A stretch of DNA of 12,063 bases from Calditrichota bacterium. Lineage in GTDB: Bacteria; Calditrichota; Calditrichia; RBG-13-44-9. The DNA is taken from NCBI GenBank assembly GCA_024276455.1, contig JAJRXE010000232.1:1-12063 (forward strand). Reading direction: 5' to 3'. Below are positions 1 to 8,264 of the stretch, in pieces (the stretch's first letter is position 1; each line of letters starts with the position of its first letter). The notes under the pieces are model-generated. The model saw only the letters and a list, made by a program, of their open reading frames with translations, was not told the DNA's origin and ran no database searches. Made by a program: the position numbers and the translations under genes.

Positions 1-1
1 C

Positions 2-3000
2 ACCAAGCTAATCCCCACTAACGACCCAAACCTGAAACTACGGGCCCGGGCGTTCGAGAAGTTAAACGGTGTGAAAATCGGGACTGTTTTCGATATTGTC
101 AGCGATCCCCGCGGCTACGTCTGGATTGGTACTTCCGGGAACGGTCTTTTTCGCATGAATTCCCGCACCAATCAAACAATTCATTTCGATTCCCGCAACG
201 GGCTGCCCAGCGATTTTATTACCGCATTGAACCTCGATTCCCAGGGTAACCTGTGGTGCGGTACTTTATTTGACGGAATCATCAAATACTCGCCTAAAAC
301 GGGACGATTTGAAAACTTTACCACCGAAGACGGCCTCAGCGGAAATAAAATCATTTCCATATACCGCGATCGCAAGGGCACTCTCTGGTTCGGTACCGAT
401 TACAACGGGATTATTAAATACGAAAACGGAAAATTTCATGCCTATTCCGTACAATCGGGAGACAACATCACCTCGGCAGCCTGTTTTTATGAAGACAATG
501 AGGGCAACCTGTGGATTGTGACATACGAAGGCACTCTGGTAAAGTACGATCGGAAAACATTTCAACCCATCACGAACCTTAAAGCCATCCAGGGCGAAAC
601 GCTTTATTCCCTTACCGGGAACGGAGACAATTTACTCTGGTTAGGCACCGGACGGGGAATTCTCTGTATTGACCTGCGCGACTCCAGTTTCACCCGTTAT
701 GGAAATAACGAAGGGTTTCCAATCCACGAGACCAATCAAGATGCGGTGTTGAAAGACAGTCACGGAAACATCTGGTTTGGTACCATCGCCGGGGCGGTGA
801 AGTATTCGCCGTCCATGGTACACAAAAACACCGTTCCACCCGCCATTTACATTACCGGTTTGCAAACCTTCTGGGAAAAAATCTTTTTTCCGCCGGAAGG
901 GAAATTTCCCCACAACAAAAATTATTTAACCTTCTTTTTCACCGGGATTTCTTTTACCGTTCCGGAAGCCGTGCAATACCAGTACAAGCTGGAAGGGCTC
1001 GATCAAGACTGGTCTCCCATCACCAAAAACGACTATGTGACCTATTCGAATCTTCCCCCGGGAAAATACACGTTTAAAGTCCGGGCCAAGAACGCCGACG
1101 GTTTGTGGTCAGTAAAACCCGCCAGCTACTCCTTTGAGATTCTCACCCCTTTCTGGCGCACCTGGTGGTTTATTTCTCTGGTACTGCTCACGATTGGACT
1201 CGGCTTGGTCGTAACTCACCGTTATCGGGTGCGGCAAATCGAAAAACAGAATTTAAAGCTCGAAACCAAAGTCAAAGTGCGCACGCAACAGCTTCTCAAA
1301 GAAAAAGAGAAGCTGGAGGAAGCTTACCAGGCCCTGGTGGAAAGCGAATCGAAATTCCGGGCCTTTACCGAAACAACCAGTTCCGCGATCATCATTTTCC
1401 AGAATCAAAAATTCAAATATGTTAATCCCGCTTGCGAAGCGATTACCGGCTACACGCTGGCAGAATTCGAGCACCTGAAATTCACAGATATTGTTCATCC
1501 GGATGACCGGGATATCATTAGCGAAGAAAAGTTCATCGATGAAGCCGACTCCGAATCTCTCAGCCATTACGAATTTCGGATTTACACCAAAGGGGGCGAC
1601 ATCCGCTTAATTGACCTCACCGCCCGCAAAATTTTGTACGAGGGAGATTGGGCCATTCTGGGCACCGCGGTCGATATTACCGAACGCAAAGAGATGGAGA
1701 ACAACCTGCGGCGCCTCTCCCGGGCAGTGGAAACCACTCCCCTGGCCATGGTTTTGACTAATTTGAAGGGACGCATTGAGTATGTGAATCCGGGATTCCT
1801 CAAACACTGCAAATTAGAGTCCGACCAGGAGGTTCTGGGTAAACCGATTTTCAGCTTCACCAACCAAGCCGGTCAAAAAATTTTAAAGCAGGAAATTATT
1901 CCCAATCTGCTGAACGGAAAAGACTGGCACGGCGAAATCCACATATCCTGCGTAAACGGAGTATCTTTCCCGGCAGAATTAATCTGTTCGGTGGTGGTTG
2001 ATCCCTCCGGAAAGCCCATTTATTTTCTAATTCACTTCCAGAATATTGAAGATCGAAAACGAAATGAACAATTTTTACGCGATTCGCTGGAAAGTTACCG
2101 GGGATTGTTCAACAACATTCCGGAGGCCATTTATATTCAGGACAAGGAGGGTCGGTTCCTGGATGTTAATGAAGGGGCGGTTAAAATGTACGGTTACGAC
2201 AAAGAATTCTTTATTGGCAACACCCCGGCGGAACTGGCCGCCCCCGGCAAAGTGGACATGGAAGAGACCAAAAAGTATCTGGAAGCGGCCTTTCAAGGCA
2301 TTCCTCAAAAGTTTGAATGGTGGGGTAAACGAAAAAACGGCGAAATCTTTCCCAAGGAAGTAATTCTAACCCGCTCAAAATATTTCGGCAAAGACGTGGC
2401 CATTGCCATTGCCCGCGACATTACGGAAAGGAAAAATTTCGAGCAGCTTATTCAGACCGAGAAGGAACGTTTAGCCGTTACATTGCGCTCCATTGGTGAC
2501 GGGGTGATCAGCACCGACATTTCGGGCAACATTGTGCTAATGAATCCGGCGGCCGAAAAGCTGACCGGCTGGAAGCAATCCGAAGCCGTGCAGAAAAAAT
2601 TCAGTGAAATTTTCCACCTCCTTTCGCTGGATCGCCGGGAACCTCTTCCCAATTTGGTGAAAGAGGTGATGGAAGCAGGCGACACCGTTCGCCTGGTTCA
2701 GGAAGCGCTGCTCATCGCGAAGGACGGTTCGGAGAGAATCATTGCCCACAATGGCGCCCCGATTCGCGACAACGAGAACAACATCATTGGAGTGGTATTA
2801 GTCTTTCGGGACATTACCGCCAAAAAGCAACTGGAGCAGGAACGCTTAAAATCGCAAAAGCTGGAGTCGGTGGGACTGCTGGCCGGCGGAATCGCCCACG
2901 ATTTCAACAACATTTTAGCGGTTATTCTGGGAAACATTTCGCTGGCCATGATCTTCAGCCAGGACAACCAGAAAGCGCTGGATCGATTGGCGGAAGCAGA

Positions 3001-3982
3001 AAAAGCGACCATCCGGGCGAAAGACCTCACCCAGCAACTGCTCACCTTCTCGAAAGGCGGATCGCCTGTGAAAGAAACCGCCTCCATTAGCGAAATCATT
3101 CAGGAATCGGTAAACTTTACCCTCAGCGGATCAACGGTCCGCTGCACCTTCGATTTACCGGAAGACCTCTGGACGGTCGAGGTGGACACCGGACAAATCA
3201 GCCAGGTTATTCAGAACCTCATTCTGAATGCTGAGCAGGCCATGCCCGAAGGCGGCATCATCAACGTCTCGGCCGAAAACGTGGAAATTAAAAACCAAAA
3301 CAGCCTGCCACTCGCCCCCGGGAAATACATCAGAATTAGTATTAAAGACCAGGGAGTGGGAATTCCTCCGGAATACCTGGACAAAATCTTTGATCCCTAT
3401 TTTACCACCAAAAAACAGGGCAATGGGTTGGGATTAGCCACTTCGTATTCGATTATTAAAAAACACAACGGCTACATTTACGCTGAATCGGAGTTGGGAA
3501 AAGGCAGCACCTTTTATTTTTACCTCCCGGCCTGCGACCGGAAACATCCCCTTAAAAAGAGCCCCCGGGATTCCATTACCCGGGGAGAAGGACGTATTTT
3601 ATTAATGGACGACGAGGAGCTGGTACGGGAAATGGCGCAGCAAATTTTGCTGGAATTGGGATACGAAGTGGTAGCGGTAGCCGACGGTAACACCGCTATC
3701 AAAGAATACCAATCGGCCCTCCGCAACGGCAAACCATTTGATGCCGTGATTATGGATTTGACCATCCCGGGCGGCATGGGAGGACAGGAAGCCATCAAAG
3801 AACTGCTCAAGATCGACCCGAACGTAATCGCCATTGTAGCCAGCGGCTATTCCAGCGACCCGGTAATGGCTAACTATTCTGCCTACGGCTTTTCCCAGTG
3901 CATTCGCAAACCATTCACGGTAAAGGAATTGAGCGAGATTATCAGTTCGGTCCTTCAATCCAGAACCACATCCCGGTCGTAG
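2..3982 (+). CDS. Hybrid sensor histidine kinase: beta-propeller, Y_Y_Y, TM, four PAS, HisKA, HATPase, receiver (5' partial)
   Basis: An inner-membrane hybrid two-component kinase, predicted to sense a periplasmic ligand and phosphorylate its own receiver. The frame is open to the window edge, and propeller-like sequence precedes the GTG at 71, so the true start is upstream. Residues here are counted from the codon at 2-4. Six Reg_prop blades with LW.GT cores recur about every 43 residues (nt 119-785). A Y_Y_Y domain follows (about 320-378), then one membrane segment (about 389-406) and a charged coiled coil. Four PAS domains lie near 449-560, 566-684, 696-810 and 820-940. The HisKA motif IAHDFNN gives phospho-His966 (nt 2897). 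The ATPase shows an N box (Asn1076), DQGVGIP (Asp1116) and GNGLGLA. The receiver has Asp1203/1204, acceptor Asp1252 (nt 3755), Ser1281 and Lys1303. No C-terminal DNA-binding domain exists, unlike many propeller hybrids that end in AraC-type HTH. The output partner is therefore unknown. Confidence 0.95.
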   Translation, partial: TKLIPTNDPNLKLRARAFEKLNGVKIGTVFDIVSDPRGYVWIGTSGNGLFRMNSRTNQTIHFDSRNGLPSDFITALNLDSQGNLWCGTLFDGIIKYSPKTGRFENFTTEDGLSGNKIISIYRDRKGTLWFGTDYNGIIKYENGKFHAYSVQSGDNITSAACFYEDNEGNLWIVTYEGTLVKYDRKTFQPITNLKAIQGETLYSLTGNGDNLLWLGTGRGILCIDLRDSSFTRYGNNEGFPIHETNQDAVLKDSHGNIWFGTIAGAVKYSPSMVHKNTVPPAIYITGLQTFWEKIFFPPEGKFPHNKNYLTFFFTGISFTVPEAVQYQYKLEGLDQDWSPITKNDYVTYSNLPPGKYTFKVRAKNADGLWSVKPASYSFEILTPFWRTWWFISLVLLTIGLGLVVTHRYRVRQIEKQNLKLETKVKVRTQQLLKEKEKLEEAYQALVESESKFRAFTETTSSAIIIFQNQKFKYVNPACEAITGYTLAEFEHLKFTDIVHPDDRDIISEEKFIDEADSESLSHYEFRIYTKGGDIRLIDLTARKILYEGDWAILGTAVDITERKEMENNLRRLSRAVETTPLAMVLTNLKGRIEYVNPGFLKHCKLESDQEVLGKPIFSFTNQAGQKILKQEIIPNLLNGKDWHGEIHISCVNGVSFPAELICSVVVDPSGKPIYFLIHFQNIEDRKRNEQFLRDSLESYRGLFNNIPEAIYIQDKEGRFLDVNEGAVKMYGYDKEFFIGNTPAELAAPGKVDMEETKKYLEAAFQGIPQKFEWWGKRKNGEIFPKEVILTRSKYFGKDVAIAIARDITERKNFEQLIQTEKERLAVTLRSIGDGVISTDISGNIVLMNPAAEKLTGWKQSEAVQKKFSEIFHLLSLDRREPLPNLVKEVMEAGDTVRLVQEALLIAKDGSERIIAHNGAPIRDNENNIIGVVLVFRDITAKKQLEQERLKSQKLESVGLLAGGIAHDFNNILAVILGNISLAMIFSQDNQKALDRLAEAEKATIRAKDLTQQLLTFSKGGSPVKETASISEIIQESVNFTLSGSTVRCTFDLPEDLWTVEVDTGQISQVIQNLILNAEQAMPEGGIINVSAENVEIKNQNSLPLAPGKYIRISIKDQGVGIPPEYLDKIFDPYFTTKKQGNGLGLATSYSIIKKHNGYIYAESELGKGSTFYFYLPACDRKHPLKKSPRDSITRGEGRILLMDDEELVREMAQQILLELGYEVVAVADGNTAIKEYQSALRNGKPFDAVIMDLTIPGGMGGQEAIKELLKIDPNVIAIVASGYSSDPVMANYSAYGFSQCIRKPFTVKELSEIISSVLQSRTTSRS

Positions 3983-4014
3983 CGTCCCGATGTTTCAACT
4001 GCCCCCGGTTTTTC

Positions 4015-5070
4015 CTACCCCACAATTACGCTCCCACCTAAACAAAGTTCTTCATCGTAAAATACGGCAAACTGACCGGGCGCAATACCAGAATCTGGTC
4101 GATCGATGGTGACGCACGCCCGCTCTTCCTCCACATACTCAATCTTACAATTGTAAATCACCTTCCCGTGCCGAATTTTAACCTGCAGTTCTTCCTTTTC
4201 CGGTCGCTGTCCCAAAAACCAGTTAAAATTAGCCACCTCAAAAACCCGATTGGATTTTTCCGGTAACTGGTCTCGATGGGCCACGTAAACAATGTTTTCC
4301 TTCACATCCTTGTCCACCACGTACCAGGGTCCTCCGGACAAACCCAGGCCCTGTCGCTGACCAATTGTGTAGAACCAGTACCCCCGATGTTCGCCTAATT
4401 TTTTTCCGCTGTTGATGTCAATGATGTACCCCCTTTGCTCACCCAGATGGTGCTTCACAAAATCGCTGTAGCGAATTTTGCCCAGGAAACAGATTCCCTG
4501 ACTGTCTTTGCGATCCTTATTCGGGAGATCGTACTTCCGGGCCAATTCCCGCACCTGAGCTTTGTTGTAGATTCCCAGCGGAAAGCAGGCGCGTGCCAGT
4601 TGTTCCTGGGTCATATAGGCTAAAAAGTAGGTCTGATCCTTCACCGGATCCGGCGAGCGTTTCAACAGGTACTTGTCGCCCATTCGATGCACCTGGGCGT
4701 AATGCCCGGAAGCAATTTTCTGGAAAGAACGGTCTATCTTGTCGTAAAATTTTCCGAACTTAATCAGGCGGTTACAGAATATGTCTGAATTGGGCGTTCG
4801 TCCTGCCTTGATCTCTTCCAGCGCATAGGTCACAATCAGATCCCAATATTCCCGCTGCAACGAGAGAACCTGCAAGGGGACCTCGAGCTGTTCGCAAACC
4901 GCCTGAACGTATTTTAAATCTTCCTCCCAGGGACACTGCCCCAGAAACGCCACATCTTCTTCCAACCAGATTTTCAGATAAAACGCGGTTACATCGTGCC
5001 CCTGTTCTTTAAGCAGGGCAAGCGCTACGGAGCTATCGACTCCCCCGGAAACTAAAACAGCAATTTTCAT
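4015..5070 (-). CDS. mnmA: tRNA-specific 2-thiouridylase MnmA
   Basis: A cytoplasmic enzyme that adenylates and thiolates U34 in the wobble position of Lys, Glu and Gln tRNAs, giving s2U for accurate decoding. The 351-residue length is normal or slightly short for the family. The N-terminal PP-loop SGGVDSS (8-14) binds ATP. The two catalytic cysteines are visible: Cys99 in NSDIFCN and Cys194 in SQGICFLG. GHYA (122-125), QTYFL (146-150) and the tRNA-binding TIGQRQGLG stretch near 235-243 are also typical. The first cysteine motif reads NSD where the family usually has NPD. The start ATG at 5070 puts the PP-loop at the correct distance from the N-terminus; only a weak AGGA lies upstream. It converges with the kinase gene, and the DUF5686 gene upstream on the same strand is 137 bases away with a terminator-like structure between. 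It probably has its own promoter in the AT-rich 5071-5140 stretch. Confidence 0.97.
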   Translation of the reverse strand: MKIAVLVSGGVDSSVALALLKEQGHDVTAFYLKIWLEEDVAFLGQCPWEEDLKYVQAVCEQLEVPLQVLSLQREYWDLIVTYALEEIKAGRTPNSDIFCNRLIKFGKFYDKIDRSFQKIASGHYAQVHRMGDKYLLKRSPDPVKDQTYFLAYMTQEQLARACFPLGIYNKAQVRELARKYDLPNKDRKDSQGICFLGKIRYSDFVKHHLGEQRGYIIDINSGKKLGEHRGYWFYTIGQRQGLGLSGGPWYVVDKDVKENIVYVAHRDQLPEKSNRVFEVANFNWFLGQRPEKEELQVKIRHGKVIYNCKIEYVEEERACVTIDRPDSGIAPGQFAVFYDEELCLGGSVIVG

Positions 5071-5143
5071 CTTTCTTTAATCATCCTGTTTCAAAATATT
5101 AAAATACCAATTTACAAAATATCTTAATCCATTCACACCAAAA

Positions 5144-5208
5144 ATGTTTCCCGCGAGGACTCAACAATAAGAACAGTCGCCGATTGAAGCTTCTGGAAGG
5201 GGAAACAT
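5144..5208 (-). terminator. Terminator-like long-loop hairpin after the DUF5686 gene
   Basis: Read on the minus strand, a perfect 9-base arm ATGTTTCCC (5208-5200, beginning within the DUF5686 stop codon) pairs with GGGAAACAT (5152-5144), followed directly by a T tract (5143-5140). The 47-base loop is long for an intrinsic terminator but contains its own short CTTC-CA-GAAG hairpin. Position and T tract suggest termination between the DUF5686 gene and mnmA. The long loop keeps this tentative. Confidence 0.35.
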
Positions 5209-7544
5209 CACATAGCAGCTTCCAAAGTAACCGAGAATTGTCCCTGACGGCGAAGCTCCCAGACGAAGTTCAATCGTAAGAAAGTAAAAATCCGCGAGAA
5301 GGCAACCCCGACCTCCCGGAATGTTTCCTCCTGGCCGAGTTGCCCCTGGTTAAAAAATAAAACAAAGTCCGAAGTGAAGCGATTCAATCCGGGGATCCAT
5401 CTCACCGGCCAATTTCCGAAGTGATGTTCCAGTAAGAACATCCAGACGCGATCGTCCGTCCGCCGGAAAGAAACAGCGCTTTTAAAGGTTCCCGGTTTGG
5501 TTAGATTATTGTAAGGTAAAAACAGGGTGAACTGTTTTTGCAAGGGCAGTGAGCTCCCCTGTCCCCACAAAAAGAACAGATCCAGGAATCCGCTCCAGAA
5601 GGTAAGCTGATGACGCTGTAGTTGCCCCCATAAGCGCCAATAGTTCTCCCGGCTTCCCCAGCGAGAAGCGCTGAACTCACTTTCCAATTGGAATGTCCAG
5701 CTATTGCGGTCGAACACCGGGACGTTCAGCAGGCCTAACTGTAAAAAGCGACGGTTGTCGTAGCGGAGTTTTAATGAAAGCGTGTGGTACTGTCCATCGC
5801 GAATGACCGGATTTGGCGGATAAATTTTTTCTCTGGCGAAGAAAGAAAAGTCGGTGTTGGTCACCACACTCTGGTGTTTTTCCCACGAGAATCCCATTCC
5901 CAGAGTCGTACTCCGACAAATAGTTAAGGACACATCCATTGTTACGCCACGGGCCTCATAATAATCGTAATAATCCAGTTTATTGAACAAGGCCATATAG
6001 GTTACCCAACCCCGGGAAAATGGCTCGCTCTGAGCGATTGGACGCAATGTTCGATACACCTTAATTCCTCCGCTCATGGTAATTATTTCCGAAATCGGCC
6101 AGCTCAATCCGGTTTCCACCCTGTACTTCCATTTCCGATCCGAAAGCCCGTATCCCAGGGTAAATCGGGATGAGAAATGGTCCGATTCAAGAGGCCAACG
6201 AATCCCCACCCCCCAATAATGGCCCTCAATGCGGTTAAAATGGTACAAATCGCTGAAAGAAGTTATTGGCCAGAACTGCATTCGGAAAGGTAATTGCAAC
6301 AGGGCTATGACGGCTTTGTTCAGGAAACTGCGGTGCACCATAATGCTGTCTATTTTCCGATACCCCTGGATCTCTTCCTGCGTTAACGGTAGTTTTTGCT
6401 TTGTTTGCCAATAAAGCGAATCGCGTCGATCCGCCAGGGGACTAACCGAAAGCTGGTATTGATTAAACGGCAAACGCAAACGGGGTACATTGACCTGATA
6501 ATCATAAAGAACCACCGTTTGCTCGAAATAGACCGGAGGAATTCCCGGAATACCCATTTGAATTTTTGCCCGGGTAACCACTGAAACCGGTAAATAAAAA
6601 GAATCGGAAAAGCAGGCAAACTTTCCTTCATAAACCACATCTTTGAACACCCCGAGATTCACGGCGGAGTTTCCGCTTATTTGCATGGCAATCACCTGAT
6701 AAAGGGAATCGATCAGCCAGATTTTTCCCCTAAAGAGAGGGACCAATTGGGACCGCGGAACCATGCGGATCTCAAATACCGCAAGCCGATCGCGCATCAG
6801 GGTGTCCAGCATTTCAAAATTGTAATATTCCAGAGCCCGAGGATGGGTTGGCCCAATAATGCGGTTGGCTTCCAGCGCAATTACATCATCGTTCAAATTG
6901 GGAATTCGACCGGGGGTAAAAATATTATTCGCGGGGGTAATATTCCGGGTTTGTCGCCGGGCAACGATTCGCTCCAGATACTGATCGGGCCGCTTAAATT
7001 GCCCTTCGATCTGGGTTTCCGTAATGGCAGCAATTGTCGTGTCAATTTTCCCCCCTCGTTTAAGGGCCACTCGCATAACCGTTTTGGCGTAGGCTTTAAA
7101 CTGGTAATTACGAAGGTGACTCCAAATCTGCTCCTTTTTCTGAATCGCTTTAAAAATTACCCTTTCCGCCTCATTGTATTTTTCTGCAGTAATGGTAATG
7201 GGCGGTAGCGAATACGCTATCGGTTTCAGCTGGACTCTCCATGTTTTCCTTTCCCGGCCAGGTTGCACCACCAGCGTGTCGTTTTTAAACCCAACATACT
7301 GAACAATCAGCGTATAAACTCCCGCCGGCAAAAGAATGGTGAATTTTCCTTCTTCATTGCTGATTGTATGGATGTCCGCTCCCGGCACCATAATGTCCGC
7401 TGCCGGTAAGGGCTTTTGGCTGCTGGCATCCACCACAATTCCCGAAACAGGGAACAATTGAACCTGCGCCGCCAGGTGTCCTTCAAGCACCAAACCACCC
7501 AAAATCAGCCCCAGAAAAAACAGTTTTTTTCGTTTCGCTCTCAT
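5208..7544 (-). CDS. Carboxypeptidase-regulatory-like/DUF5686 outer-membrane protein
   Basis: A predicted secreted, outer-membrane-associated protein of the FCB-type family that joins a carboxypeptidase D regulatory-like domain to DUF5686; its biochemical role is unknown. The chosen ATG at 7544 starts a clean signal peptide: MRAKRKK, a hydrophobic stretch FFLGLILGGLVLEG, then HLAAQ as likely cleavage area. An in-frame TTG at 7610 would add 22 residues before this signal. It lies three codons after a stop, so it is less likely, although neither start has a good Shine-Dalgarno. Mature residues about 4-70 form the beta-sandwich (VSGIVVDA, NEEGKFTILLPAG, QYVGF), followed by a helical ERVIFKAIQKKE linker typical of DUF5686. 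The C-terminal half is rich in alternating aromatic/polar strands consistent with a beta-barrel, but the last residues (TLEAAM) lack the usual terminal aromatic. It has no SusD partner and no plug domain, so it is not a SusC transporter. Confidence 0.85.
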   Translation of the reverse strand: MRAKRKKLFFLGLILGGLVLEGHLAAQVQLFPVSGIVVDASSQKPLPAADIMVPGADIHTISNEEGKFTILLPAGVYTLIVQYVGFKNDTLVVQPGRERKTWRVQLKPIAYSLPPITITAEKYNEAERVIFKAIQKKEQIWSHLRNYQFKAYAKTVMRVALKRGGKIDTTIAAITETQIEGQFKRPDQYLERIVARRQTRNITPANNIFTPGRIPNLNDDVIALEANRIIGPTHPRALEYYNFEMLDTLMRDRLAVFEIRMVPRSQLVPLFRGKIWLIDSLYQVIAMQISGNSAVNLGVFKDVVYEGKFACFSDSFYLPVSVVTRAKIQMGIPGIPPVYFEQTVVLYDYQVNVPRLRLPFNQYQLSVSPLADRRDSLYWQTKQKLPLTQEEIQGYRKIDSIMVHRSFLNKAVIALLQLPFRMQFWPITSFSDLYHFNRIEGHYWGVGIRWPLESDHFSSRFTLGYGLSDRKWKYRVETGLSWPISEIITMSGGIKVYRTLRPIAQSEPFSRGWVTYMALFNKLDYYDYYEARGVTMDVSLTICRSTTLGMGFSWEKHQSVVTNTDFSFFAREKIYPPNPVIRDGQYHTLSLKLRYDNRRFLQLGLLNVPVFDRNSWTFQLESEFSASRWGSRENYWRLWGQLQRHQLTFWSGFLDLFFLWGQGSSLPLQKQFTLFLPYNNLTKPGTFKSAVSFRRTDDRVWMFLLEHHFGNWPVRWIPGLNRFTSDFVLFFNQGQLGQEETFREVGVAFSRIFTFLRLNFVWELRRQGQFSVTLEAAM

Positions 7545-7638
7545 ACTAAGTGAGAATAGCTTTTTAATGGTACTGAGGATTTCCTGTTCGTCTGAAAAAA
7601 ATCGTTTCAACGAAGTTTAATTTAATCTCTGGTGAGAT

Positions 7639-7673
7639 AAAAAGAAAGCCAACATCGTTCAATGTTGGCTTTC
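7639..7673 (-). terminator. Intrinsic terminator of the osmC-like gene
   Basis: A perfect 12-base-pair stem on the minus strand, GAAAGCCAACAT with ATGTTGGCTTTC (arms 7673-7662 and 7655-7644), encloses a 6-base loop and is followed immediately by five Ts (7643-7639). It begins 30 bases past the osmC stop codon. No T tract follows on the plus strand, so it acts in the minus direction. It separates osmC from the DUF5686 gene, which must therefore have its own promoter between 7545 and 7638. Confidence 0.9.
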
Positions 7674-7702
7674 CACAAAAATTATTTGGTTTATTATGTT
7701 AA

Positions 7703-8119
7703 TCACTCTTCGCTTTCGGACATTTCAGTCACTTTCGTGTAAACATCGAATTCAGGAGGATCTTCAAAATGTTTCTTTACTGCACATTGATTGGCTGCCC
7801 GAACCAGTGCGGCATGATATTTCTGCGGAAATTCCGGAGGAAGCTGAATTTCCAGCTTGATTTTTCCGACCAAACCGGTGTAAGGGTTCATATACTGTCG
7901 CTGAATAATTCGAATACCATCGGTGGGCAAACCGCGCTGCTTGCAAAACCCTAATACGTAAATTCCAGCGCAAGTACCGATCGAGGCTAAAAACGTTGCG
8001 AACGGTGTAGGAGCCTCTGCTGGCTCGCCATTCATTCCCGGTTGGTCCGTCTTAACCGTAAAAGGACCGAAATAAGCATCCACTCTCAATCCGCCAGGAA
8101 AATTAATAATCATCTCCAT
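7703..8119 (-). CDS. OsmC-family peroxide reductase-like protein
   Basis: A small cytoplasmic protein of the OsmC/Ohr superfamily; characterised members reduce organic hydroperoxides through two cysteines. At 138 residues it has the usual single-domain length. The two expected cysteines are present: Cys50 at the end of FATFLASIGTC, at the start of the central helix, and Cys112 in QCAVKKHF, 62 residues apart as in the family. An extra Cys59 lies one helical stretch after the first. The GEPAEAPTPFATFLAS run is the family signature. Subfamily (OsmC, Ohr or YhfA-like) cannot be settled here, so no symbol is given. Two in-frame ATGs exist (8119 and 8113); AAGGAG at 8132-8137 lies 12 bases before the first, a long spacing, and an out-of-frame short ORF sits between. 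The gene is transcribed alone: an inverted repeat lies in its leader and a strong terminator follows. Confidence 0.88.
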   Translation of the reverse strand: MEMIINFPGGLRVDAYFGPFTVKTDQPGMNGEPAEAPTPFATFLASIGTCAGIYVLGFCKQRGLPTDGIRIIQRQYMNPYTGLVGKIKLEIQLPPEFPQKYHAALVRAANQCAVKKHFEDPPEFDVYTKVTEMSESEE

Positions 8120-8129
8120 AAATTACCAT
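8103..8129 (-). other. Possible 8-codon leader ORF overlapping the osmC start
   Basis: An ATG at 8129-8127 opens a short frame MVIYGDDY that ends with TAA at 8105-8103, inside the osmC reading frame and one base out of register with it. It sits just 2 bases after AAGGAG (8132-8137), while the osmC ATG is 12 bases away. Neither spacing is ideal, so whether this short frame is translated is uncertain. It is listed because it could influence initiation at osmC. Confidence 0.2.
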
Positions 8130-8148
8130 TACTCCTTTTTAATTTCAC

Positions 8149-8191
8149 CTTTTTCCATTTACTAATCATAGATGGTCTAAGATGGAAAAAG
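8149..8191. repeat. 10-base inverted repeat in the osmC leader
   Basis: Perfect arms CTTTTTCCAT (8149-8158) and ATGGAAAAAG (8182-8191) are separated by 23 bases. Inside lies a direct repeat AGATGG at 8170-8175 and 8180-8185, spaced exactly 10 bases, or one helical turn. No T tract adjoins on either strand, so it is not a standard terminator. It lies 30-72 bases upstream of the osmC ATG, between osmC and the T9SS gene. It could be an operator, an mRNA leader structure, or a weak end for the upstream transcript. Confidence 0.5.
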
Positions 8192-8264
8192 TTACATTTT
8201 CTACCATGCCTCCCAATTTTAAAATTATTCATCATTCGCTATTTAACAACTGGATAAATCACCA

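Noticed and set aside
71..73. GTG as the start of the sensor kinase
   Set aside because: The frame is open for 23 codons upstream to the window edge and those codons read as propeller sequence; the GTG is an internal Val codon.
5071..5130. Bacteroides-type -7 (TAnnTTTG) promoter before mnmA
   Set aside because: Two ATATTTTG sequences come close but neither has TA at the correct spacing, so no promoter is called.
6681..7208. 175-codon plus-strand open frame opposite the DUF5686 gene
   Set aside because: It lacks recognisable domains and lies wholly antisense to a strong coding gene; it is a shadow of that gene's codon pattern.
7545..7610. TTG at 7610 as start of the DUF5686 protein
   Set aside because: It follows a stop by three codons, has no ribosome binding site, and would bury the signal peptide 22 residues inside. 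ATG 7544 gives a normal signal peptide.
8215..8226. 12-base palindrome AATTTTAAAATT as terminator or operator
   Set aside because: It is A/T only, has no loop or T tract in the gene direction, and is expected by chance in this AT-rich gap.
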